Part shown: positions 1-9,357 of the stretch, one piece after another
Layout of the letters: the number at the start of each line of letters is the position of its first letter
Numbering within the stretch: position 1 is the stretch's first letter
From: Amphimedon queenslandica
Taxonomy: Eukaryota; Porifera; Demospongiae; Haplosclerida; Niphatidae
Length of the DNA stretch: 49,868 nucleotides
Direction of reading: 5' to 3'
NCBI RefSeq assembly: GCF_000090795.2
Contig: NW_003546731.1
Span: 21,612-71,479 of the forward strand
The notes under the pieces: generated by a model
What the model saw: only the letters and a program-made list of their open reading frames with translations
Databases searched by the model: none
What the model was told of the DNA's origin: nothing
Made by a program: the position numbers and the translations under genes

Positions 1-78
1 CTTTTAAATAAATGCCCATAAATCATGTCAAATAGCAACAACACAGCAACAGAAAGAGTCAGCTAAAGTGATACTGAC

Positions 79-3000
79 CAGGACAAGGGACGAACTTCCG
101 ATTCACTTCGTGACTGTCAAGTAGCGACTGGATCAACCCAACAGCTGCAATGTCGCATCGAAACACGTGACACTGGTGACGATGGGTTTTTAAATTACGT
201 GATACATAGCCAAAATCCCTAAGGAGAGAAAGAGTATAAAAACAATCAATTAGGCTCAGTGAGTGAATATGTACAGTGTATAAATAGTTTACATAACTCC
301 ATAAAATACAATATCATACTTCTGGATACAAGGAAAGGGCACAATGTGCTGTACTACAATCACAACTGAGATTGAAATGTAGAAACATAACTGTTATCTA
401 CAGTGTACAGTGTAGCCTCTTTTATAATGTATGTGTGAATATTTTCACTTTAGCAATGTTCTTTATAATGAAGACACCTTTGTATTAAGGACAGGTAGTG
501 TGGGCCCAATGGTGTCCTTAATAAAGAGGCTACACTGTACATGTATTAAGGACAGGTAGTGTGGGCCCAATAGTGTCCTTAATAAAGAGGCTACACTGTA
601 CATGTATTAAGGACAGGTAGTGTGGGCCCAATGGTGTCCTTAATAAAGAGGCTACACTGTACATGTATTAAGGACAGGTAGTGTGGGCCCAATGGTGTCC
701 TTAATAAAGAGGCTACACTGTACATGTATTAAGGACAGGTAGTGTGGGCCCAATGGTGTCCTTAATAAAGAGGCTACACTGTACATGTATTAAGGACAGG
801 TAGTGTGGGCCCAATGGTGTCCTTAATAAAGAAGAGGCTACACTGTATATGTATTAAGGACAGGTAGTGTGGGCCCAATGGTGTCCTTAATAAAGAGGCT
901 ACACTGTACATGTATTAAGGACAGGTAGTGTGGGCCCAATGGTGTCCTTAATAAAGAGGCTACACTGTACATGTATTAAGGACAGGTAGTGTGGGTCCAA
1001 TGGTGTCCTTAGTAAAGAAGAGGCTACACTGTACATGTATTAAGGACAGGTAGTGTGGGCCCAATGGTGTCCTTAGTAAAGAAGAGGCTACACTGTACAT
1101 GTATTAAGGACAGGTAGTGTGGGCCCAATGGTGTCCTTAGTAAAGAAGAGGCTACACTGTACATGTATTAAGGACAGGTAGTGTGGGCCCAATGGTGTCC
1201 TTAGTAAAGAAGAGGCTACACTGTACATGTATTAAGGACAGGTAGTGTGGGCCCAATGGTGTCCTTAGTAAAGAAGAGGCTACACTATAGTACAATACAG
1301 TATATAAATTACTTGTTATTGATTTGTCCAACTCCCCAGACTCTAATTCTATTAATGGCTTGTACTACTACAACTGTCCCGTCTGTGACATTTAACCACT
1401 TCAGCTCCATGCCACACACTTGAAGGTGTACTCTGTCATTCTGTGAACACAAAGAAAATAAGAGAATACATGTGTACACTGATCATGTACACATGTCAAA
1501 CACATGTTCACTAAAAGATGACATATTGCTCGGTCCATGTTGGTGTAATTATAACAGAAATAACTGTCAGAATGGCAATTACTTCTGCATGAACAGTACA
1601 CAGAAGCTGCTAAAAACATATAATGTACTATGTACAATAAAAAGTGTACGCTATAGAGAGTGTCCATTAAGAGAGGCTATACTGTACTTACCCTTTTAAA
1701 CATAGCAACTTGCTGTAACACTTGAGGTGGGGGTCCATCTTTAGCTGTCAGTATCTCAATGGCACTAAACACCACCTGTACACTTCGCCCCTTTATCAGC
1801 CTCTCCTCTTGTACTTCAACGGATCCTAAGTATTCAGCAGCGAATGTGGTCGGTTTTAAGACTCTAGGGGATAAAGAACCTCTTTCGGAATCAGACGGAC
1901 TCATACTCTAGAAATAAATAAATTAATAAATAAATAGTAATAATACTGTAATCAGTAATTGGTGTGATCAATGAGTGTGAATAAGTGTTATAGTAAGAAT
2001 GAGATACAATACTTACTCTAAACGCACTGCACTACTACTAACAGTAATGACACTACATGTACATGTACAGTGTAGCCTCTATATAATGGACACTTATGGA
2101 GCAGAAAGTGTCTCTGTTATACAGAGGTGTCCTTTATGTGGAGGTTATTTTATACATTAAGGAATGTAATTGGTACACTAGGTGCTGTCCGTTAAATGGA
2201 GGTGTATGCTATAGATAGTGTCCATTAAGAGAGGCTATACTGTATACATATCATACTAATATAACATGATAAACATGACACATGTATTATTAACCTTTGA
2301 TGCATTGGGTCCCTCTGGTTTGGTATACTGGATATTACCAGTTGGTAAATGCCAATAAAACACCTGTCCCTGCTCGTTCACCTCTCTCTTCCATCCGGGG
2401 GGTAGCCCGTTAGAACCAGTCGACACGTTCCAGCTGTTCCTAACAACTTGTTTGATTTCAGAGGCACGACGAGGAGGAGGGGGAGCAGAGGATTCACCCC
2501 CAGGGACAGGCCAGAGTGGTATGTCTATTTCAGGGTAGTAGTGATTATCGAGTCTTTCCAGTCGTCTCTCGAAATCCTCATCGCTCACACTCTCAGGTTT
2601 TGCGATAGGAGTATTTGAAGTTTTACGTTGCTTAGTCTTCAAGTCGGCTTGGGTCTTAGCCCCGGAACCAAACCCAGAGGATAGGCCGGGCCTCATGTCG
2701 CTGTTATCCCAAACGAGGGCTGGAGTGTCACCTCCTGTCTCGTGATGCTTAACAGATTCATACAGGTGAGGAGCAGGCTTTATATCTGGTTTAGGTGGAT
2801 TAGGAGCATGAATCATATTGTCTTTAGGCTTGTCGGCAAGATCTTCGTAAGTATGCGACCGGTTCTTAGGAACCGGACTAGAAGACGGACCATTGGGTGC
2901 GTGTACCAGTTCAAACTGACCAGGGGAGTCTTTATCAAGGTCTTCGTAATTATGTGGGTGTGGTTTACGGTTAGGGTTAGGGACATTAGGTGCATGGATA

Positions 3001-5123
3001 AGCTCATCTTGGTCGATGTTTTCATCTGGATCTTCGTAGTCGTGGGAACGAGGTTTTATTTTGGTGCTAGGAGCGTTAGGTGCATGGATAAGTGAATCAC
3101 TTGGATCAACGTTAGTATCAAGATCTTCGTAATCATGTAGGCGTGGCCTAATCACAGGGCTGGGTGGGTTGGGGGCGTGTATCAGCGTCAGCGGAGAGTC
3201 AACGATATCAGGGATACTTGAGTTACTGGCTGACATTAGAGACCCTTCAATGGTGACACCAGATCTCATTAATAAAGACTTATCAACTTGCAGTTTACTA
3301 TAACACGGATCATCTAATCTGTGTGGTAGAGTTGATCCTTTCGTCTTAACAGCGTGAACCAAATGATCGTACTCACCAAGTTCTTTATCTTCCTTCTCAA
3401 GTACGTCAAAAGTATCGGCTTTCTTTAATTTTGGGGAATGTTTACGTCGCAGCCTCACAGAAGAAGCTTTTCTTGATGGGATCTCTGGGGCGGGGAGCTG
3501 TCTTCTGGGGAGCAGCGTCTTTGAGCTCTGTCTAGTATGAGACACAGTCATTAGTCCATCATCCGTCAAACTGGGTTTAATAACGGGTTGTGTGACGTGA
3601 TACGCTACTACCGGAGCTAAGGGTCTCTGCTTTGGAGACTTGGGACTCAGAGAGACCGGGGGAGGGAGAGGAGGGGGAGAGAGATCTCTAGGGGGTAGAG
3701 GAGGAGGAGGAACAGAAGGGGGAGGAACAGGAGGAGGAGGGACAGAAGGAGGAGGGAGAGGAGGGGGAGAGAGAGGATTAGTTGAGCGTGTTGGTGATGG
3801 CGATGACGAGGTTCTTGGAGGAGGAGGTGGAGCCTCTTGATTAGTTTTAATTAACGTCTTTGGTTTATTAGGAGTAGTCACTTCATCGTACATGACACTA
3901 TCATCACTCTCTTTAATGGCCTTCTCTACAACTGGAGATGTTAACGAGGATCCTTTTATATTCTCGCTTGATGAAGGATTAGCAGCTATCATAAACTCAA
4001 TTTTACCTGGTCTAGCCAATGCCCGAGGTATTTCATCATAAAATACACTATCGGCAGCTGCACTTTCTTTAGAAACCTTTGGTTTGATAATCGGCTCATC
4101 ATAAAGTATCTCGTCCTGTGAATGGTTCTGCTTTTTAGTTCCTCGTACTTCCATTGTGATGTGATTAATGGCACTGGCGTTACTTGAGTACAAGAACTGC
4201 TGCATTTTCAAAGGTGATAACAGCTGCTCACTTAAATCAGTTCTCTCCGGTAGTGGAGGGGGAGGAGTGTCCTCCATGTAATCCTCTTCGTCATAATTCC
4301 TAGAGGGAAGAGGGGGAGGGGGAGATCCCTCGGACGAATGATGAGGACTAGAAACAGGAGGAATTGGAATGCTAGGAGTAGAGTAGCCATTATCTAGCAA
4401 TGGACGCTCGACTGGCACTTTCAATGCTACTTTACTTCTTTCTTTGTCGTTTAAGTTTATATTTTCTTTTTCCAGTAGACATTTTGTTGTAACTTCGGCA
4501 TACATAGTCGTATCTAAGCTTCCTGTCTGGCTGTTGTTACCTCTTCCAACGTTAACATAGCCGTGGGTATCTTTTAACTTTAAGTAAGACAAAGCTAAGG
4601 GAGGAGCGGGAAGAAATACTAATAATAATAATAATGATAACAATTATTATCATTGTTGTTATTATTGTAATCAGGGAATAGCTCAATACTCCACAAAACT
4701 AAAACAACACTAATTTCTCTTTCATGTTTCTTGATGAAACATGATAAATGTATTCAAGGACGGGTAGTGTGGGCCCAATGGTGTCCTTAATAAAGAGGCT
4801 ACACTGTACATGTATTAAGGACAGGTAGTGTGGGCCCAATGGTGTCCTTAATAAAGAGGCTACACTGTACATGTATTAAGGACAGGTAGTGTGGGCCCAA
4901 TGGTGTCCTTAATAAAGAGGCTACATAAGAATACATACATTGTAAGCCCTTGGCACCATGATATGCATGTATATAATACACATTCTTTCTAACCTTCTTC
5001 TTTGGGGAACTTCCATTGCACTCTGTTGGTGTCCTTATGCCAAAAGTACACTCCTTTATCTGACTCCAACTTCCTCCAGCCAGGAGGTAAAGGAAGTGTC
5101 TGTGTGACTCCCTTCTTTTCCAT
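79..5123 (-). CDS. Fe65/APBB-like adaptor: two WW domains, proline/tyrosine-rich scaffold, first PTB domain (partial, 3' end off window)
   Basis: Exons on the minus strand are 5123-4994, 4594-2295, 1907-1692, 1440-1313 and 218-79; all joins are GT-AG and in phase, and the last is open at phase 1, so the gene continues to the left. The ATG at 5123 has an in-frame TAA just upstream. WW1 (residues about 12-42) has PPGW, YFW and a second W before FP. A long exon follows with PPPPLPSR and PPPPLPER stretches, many tyrosine motifs, five repeats of about 30 residues containing IHAPN and HDYEDLD, then WW2 (PPGW, FYWHLPTG). The next three exons form a PTB domain: FAAEYLGSVEV, IRVWGVG, DFGYVSRN and CHVFRCD. 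Fe65 proteins combine one WW with two PTB domains and link membrane-receptor tails to cytoskeletal and nuclear partners. The IRVWGVG and CHVFRC segments are what point to Fe65 PTB1. The extra WW and the long tyrosine-rich region are unusual. The ortholog-level name is inferred. Confidence 0.75.
406..1289. mobile_element. MITE with internal 13-copy minisatellite (61-64 bp unit), in an intron of the Fe65-like gene
   Basis: The ends read TACAGTGTAGCCTCTTTTAT on the left and the inverted GAGGCTACACTATA on the right, so the block is one element with terminal inverted repeats. Inside, a unit of 61 bp starts at 481, 542, 603, 664, 725, 786, 850, 911, 972, 1036, 1100, 1164 and 1228. The 64-bp version has an extra AAG before AGGCTACAC. 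Each unit carries its own inverted repeat, TTAAGGACA and TGTCCTTAA around a GGGCCC core. Copies are nearly identical, so the expansion is young. It lies in the intron between the two halves of the PTB domain. Confidence 0.85.
1645..1687. repeat. End fragment of the same MITE family beside a splice donor
   Basis: The sequence GTGTCCATTAAGAGAGGC followed by TATACTGTAC matches the right end of the element at 2066-2244. It sits just inside the intron, a few bases from the donor of the PTB exon that ends at 1692. Only one terminus is present. Confidence 0.6.
2066..2244. mobile_element. Short MITE, same terminal-repeat family, without the minisatellite
   Basis: The left end reads TACAGTGTAGCCTCTATATA and the right end is its inverted counterpart, GAGAGGCTATACTGTA. 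Both termini are followed inward by a GGACAC/GTGTCC motif. The 179-bp element has no coding capacity and lies in the intron between the long exon and the first PTB exon of the Fe65-like gene. It looks like the unexpanded form of the element at 406-1289. Confidence 0.7.
4749..4925. repeat. Three-copy array of the 61-bp minisatellite unit in intron 1 of the Fe65-like gene
   Basis: Units begin at 4749, 4811 and 4872 and match the unit of the 406-1289 array, including TTAAGGACA, GGGCCC and TGTCCTTAA. The first copy is more diverged. It is a second independent array of the same unit in the same gene. Confidence 0.8.
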
Positions 5124-5151
5124 TAGACTTTACAATGTTGCCACACTACAG

Positions 5152-5154
5152 AGA

Positions 5155-5199
<45 letters not shown>

Positions 5200-5236
5200 G
5201 GGAAGAGAGAGAGAGGAAGAGAGAGAGAGGGAGAGT
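5152..5236. repeat. GA microsatellite just upstream of the Fe65-like start
   Basis: A nearly pure (GA)n tract on the plus strand runs for about 80 bp and starts about 30 bp upstream of the first ATG of the minus-strand Fe65-like gene, so it is probably in its 5' UTR or core promoter. A promoter role is only a possibility. The rest of 5237-6093, between the divergent Fe65-like and rolling-stone-like genes, shows no gene and no repeat I can name. Confidence 0.7.
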
Positions 5237-6093
5237 GGGTGCACTACAGTTATCATAGAGACATAGATCATAATGAGCACCACACCAAATTAGGAACTAA
5301 GTAAATACTGTTATAGGATGTAGGACACTGCGGCAGTATAATAGCCAGTGCAATAGGTCAACCTACATTAGCCACTAATTTCTTATTACTTTCATCAAAT
5401 AACTCTACAATTACACCACTGCTTCAATAGACTGTATTATTCTAATTTCATATTATTTTTCATTAAAATAACTTCACTGAATTACATTCCTATACAAGGT
5501 ATGTTGCTGGACAGTGTAATACGATAGTGCATGCTCAGAATACAGTAAGTATGACAGAGGCTAATAATCATGGTCAGTATAGTTGTTGATTATAAGCCTC
5601 AATGCACATTATTCAATGCTGTGACTAGTAAAAGACAACACTTTCTATTGTAACAGACAATAGGGAGGTATTGTTATCATTATACACATACAGGGAAGAC
5701 TTGTATAATAGTAACAGGATGAACAATGAAGTGAGTACAAGCAGAGGTCTAGTCTACAAGCCATTTTGTCTTGTACAGGGTCGCTTTTATTAATTTTGTA
5801 AAATTACACCAGCAAATTTATTTTCAAGCCTCGCACAATCTCAGCTCACTACAAGAGATATTCCCTTTACCTGGTAGCTGATCCTAGTCCCTACAGCAAA
5901 GACCAAGAGTGGGGGAAGAGAGAAGAATAGTGAGCCGATTCAAAGCAGCAAAGCCAGCTCAGACAGAATGTGTCTATACATTCACACGAGACCACGAGGG
6001 CACGCCTATATGAGACAGTAATCAAATCAAGCTGTGGATCTTACAGACAAAGTGGAATTTCGCTAATTCATTACAGGAAGTTATCAGTAGATC

Positions 6094-8571
6094 ATGCCTT
6101 CTTTAAGCTGCTCTAGGGTTTGCAAGGGTCTACTGTGGGAATTTCATTATTCCAAGTTCTGTCTTTCATACCATGATTGGAGGAGCTTTGCATTTACACC
6201 AGTGAGTCAGCCAAACCACTTCAAAAGACAGACAGTTTTGTTATTTAAAAATACTGTTGTTCTCATTATTATTCTTATTAAAACAAGCCCTCTATTGTAA
6301 TTTGGTTGTTCTGGTAATGTCACGTACAGTTAAAGTACAAGAAGTGTTGTACAATTATGTTCAATTAAGACATCTTGTTAAGTTAAGCGGGATAGTGGTC
6401 ACTAATCTGTATTGTATTACTGTTAGATCTACATATAATTATTTATTATAATGTTCCTGAGTGGCTTCTGAACATGAGCAGCATGTTTTATAATCACGTG
6501 AAACATATCAAGCAAAGCCAAGTTTAATGTCCATTGGGTGTAGAGTTTCAACCTTTTGGCCGGTTTTTTGGACTTACAGCTATTTTTTGAATGCCAAAAT
6601 TCTGAAGAATAAAAAATCAAGACTAAAAGTTCATGGTTTTTTCCAAGAGTGGCCCTGATATCACCCCAAATTTTTATTATATTTTCTGTTACATATTGAC
6701 ATCCTTATGCTGTGTAGAAAGTTTGAACTGATTCCAACTTCAATTTTTCAAGTTAACGCCATTTTAAAAAAATGCCAAAATTCTGAAAAGTACCCAAGGC
6801 TATGATTTTTCCAAAAATCACTTTAAAATCACTCCAAATTTTTATTACATTTTCTGATACATATTGATGCCCTTTTGCTGTGTAGAAAGTTTGAGCTGAT
6901 TCTGACTTCAATTTTTCAAGTTACGGCCATTTTAAGAAAATGCCAAAATTTTGAAAAATACCCAAGGCTATAGCCCATGGTTTTTTCTAAAAAATGGCTA
7001 AAAAATGACCCCCAATTTTTATTACGTTTTCTGATACATATTAATGTCCTCGTGCTGTGTAGAAAGTTTGAGCTGATTCCGACTTCAATTTTTCAAGTTA
7101 CGGCCATTTTAAGAAAATGCCAAAATTTTGAAAAATACCCAAGGCTATAGCCCATGGTTTTTTCTAAAAAATGGCTAAAAAATGACCCCCAATTTTTATT
7201 ACGTTTTCTGATACATATTAATGTCCTCGTGCTGTGTAGAAAGTTTGAGCTGATTCCGACTTCAATTTTTCAAGTTACGGCCATTTTAAGAAAATGCCAA
7301 AATTCTGAAAATTACCCAAGGCTATAGCCCATGGTTTTTTCTAAAAATTGGCTAAAAAATGACCCCCAATTTTTATTACATTTTCTGATACATATTGATG
7401 TCTTTATGCTGTGTAGAAAGTTTGAGGTGATTCCGACTTCAATTTTTCAAGTTTCGACCATTTTTAAAAAATGCAAAAATTCTGAAAAATACCCAAGGCT
7501 ATAGCCCATAGTTCTTTCTGAAAAATGGTTCTAAAATGATCCCCAAAATGCTTAAAATAGCTCCAAAATCATTCTAAATTTTTACTAAGTTATCACTCCC
7601 AATGTTTGGACATTCCCAATTATAGTATGAGTATAAATCCTCTTACTGAGTTCATAGTATAATAATTCATTTAATACCTGACACTATGATCTTGAATATT
7701 ATCATTTTATTTTTCTTTTAACTTCTAGTGGGTGCCTTATTCACTGATATATCAACTCCCTTATCTTATCTATCGCTACATATTGACGATCTTCTTTATT
7801 GTGAGTATCTTCATTACCGGTTTTGATCCAGTTAATGGAGAGGAAAAATTCTTCATATTTCTCACCAACTGGATATTCTTTGCGTGGACCCTCTACTGTA
7901 CATGGTCCTCCATCTCAGTGACTATCATGTTCATTCAAGTCTTTGCCTGCAGGAAAGAAGTGGAAGACATCGATCTCGACATTAATGGAGGAGGTCCCTG
8001 CAATCACGAGCTACTGATTGACAACAGACCAGCTGGTTGCTGCGGTTTTGCTGGTAATAAGCTTTATTGGCACCAGAGGATCCTCTGGGTATTATATGCA
8101 GCTGCTATCCACACGTCAATATACGTTGTTATACTGTTCTGGGGTCTCCTTTATGATCCTGATGCTAACTTCAATTACTGGTCATTTGTGAATCTTGTCA
8201 CTCACCTTGTCACCGGCGTACTAGCAATCATTGAGATTTACCTGACAGGGATCCCAAGCCGACTTCTTCACTTTATATATCCTTTAGCCTTTGGTGTAAC
8301 CTGGCTTGTTTTTAGTGGGATCTACTATGCAGCAGGTGGTACTAACGTCAGCGGTAGGAGATACATATACAGCGTACTGGACTACATGAATCATCCCGGG
8401 ACTGCAGCTGCTCTCGGTTTAGTGTCGATGATTGCTACCATACCACTTCACGTCTTGATTTATTTTCTTTTTCTTTCTAGGGAGCTATTCTTGTTTTTAG
8501 TTGGCAAGCACTGCTCGTGTTGTAAACCAACTCAACCAAGAACTGATGAAGAAATAGAGCTCAATAATTGA
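6094..8571 (+). CDS. Rolling-stone-like multi-pass membrane protein
   Basis: Two exons, 6094-6201 and 7729-8571, join in phase 0 (donor CCA|GTGAGT, acceptor TTCTAG|TGG) to give 316 residues. Exon 1 supplies the N-terminal LLWEFHYSKFCLSYHD segment. Exon 2 has about six hydrophobic segments, including YLIYRYILTIFFIVSIFI, a TNW near the second, then IPSRLLHFIYPLAFGVTWL and IYYAAGGT. This pattern, with IPxRLLHFxYPL and IYWAAGGT-like motifs, is that of the protein rolling stone family, known from insect myoblast fusion; the molecular function of the family is unclear. The tail is Cys-rich (CSCC) and acidic. The ATG at 6094 is the first that gives the conserved N-terminal segment. The 1.5-kb intron is largely a tandem repeat array. 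Confidence 0.8.
6560..7580. repeat. 177-bp tandem repeat array in the rolling-stone-like intron
   Basis: The anchor CAAGTTACGGCCATTTT recurs at about 6749, 6917, 7094, 7271 and 7448, giving one 168-bp and three 177-bp spacings; flanking partial copies make roughly 5.7 units. Each unit contains TTTTCTGATACATATT, GCTGTGTAGAAAGTTTGA and the palindrome GGCTATAGCC. The two central units are almost identical, so they duplicated recently. The same repeat occurs in opposite orientation at 33117-33880. Confidence 0.85.
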
Positions 8572-8749
8572 AACATTCATTTTCACCAAAAGTACATGTA
8601 ATTTTTGTCATGAACTCAGTAATGATATTAAAACTCCAATTTTGATTTTTTAACTATTTTTTCTTTTCATCTCATTACATTATTCATTAGTTTTGCAATA
8701 AACCACACCCATAACATTAAAAGAGGCGTGTCTGGATTGAAACAAAAAA

Positions 8750-9226
8750 ATGGTGAAAGTTCTGTTTGTTTGTCTTGGAAATATCTGTCGCTCTCCACTC
8801 GCCGAGGCCGTCACCAACAAGCTACTGAGCGACCAAAACATAAAGAACTGGACTGTAGACAGTGCGGCAACCTCACGCTATGAAATAGGCTCGTCTCCCG
8901 ACCACCGTGGGCTCAGACTAATGAAAAGAAAAGGACTTACCTCAACTCACCGAGCAAGACAAATCTGCCATGAAGATTATGATAACTTTGATTATATACT
9001 TTGCATGGACGATGATAACGTGAGGGACGTGAGACGTATGGCTCCGAGGAAGCGAGAGTTTTCCGCTAAGATTGAGCTGCTGGGTCGCTATGATAGAGAA
9101 GGTCCTGACATCATCGAAGATCCTTATTATGGTGACGACCGAGACTTTGAAGCAGTTTATGAACAATGTCTGAGGGCTTGTACTAATTTTATACGTACTA
9201 AGATGACTGACGAGGAACAGAAATAG
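8750..9226 (+). CDS. Low-molecular-weight protein tyrosine phosphatase (ACP1-like)
   Basis: Single-exon ORF of 158 residues, the normal family length. The N-terminal phosphate-binding loop is VCLGNICRSP, with nucleophile Cys8 and Arg14 of the CX5R motif. The general acid is in DPYYG near the C-terminus (Asp124), with the tyrosine pair (126, 127) that is phosphorylated in animal homologs. The enzyme hydrolyses phosphotyrosine in cytosolic proteins through a cysteinyl-phosphate intermediate. The start is the first ATG and lies four residues before the conserved VCLGNICRS loop region. The gene has no introns, unlike its neighbours. It converges with the next gene, whose stop codon is only about 130 bp away. 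Confidence 0.95.
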   Translation: MVKVLFVCLGNICRSPLAEAVTNKLLSDQNIKNWTVDSAATSRYEIGSSPDHRGLRLMKRKGLTSTHRARQICHEDYDNFDYILCMDDDNVRDVRRMAPRKREFSAKIELLGRYDREGPDIIEDPYYGDDRDFEAVYEQCLRACTNFIRTKMTDEEQK

Positions 9227-9357
9227 AATAGAAATTAATTTTATAGATATTGTGTTACCTAATGTTACTAAAACTATTTAACTATTAATTATTGTTAAAC
9301 TATTTAATTGTTATAAGTGATGTAGTTCTTGTTTTATGCTATGTGCAGTGTATATAT

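Noticed and set aside
481..1288. Regular direct repeats that look CRISPR-like
   Set aside because: There are no unique spacers; whole 61-64 bp units are tandem. The block has MITE termini, and the genome is animal.
3640..3840. Plus-strand ORF rich in Gly, Arg and Glu
   Set aside because: It is the antisense of the proline-rich segment of the Fe65-like exon, which has domain support on the other strand.
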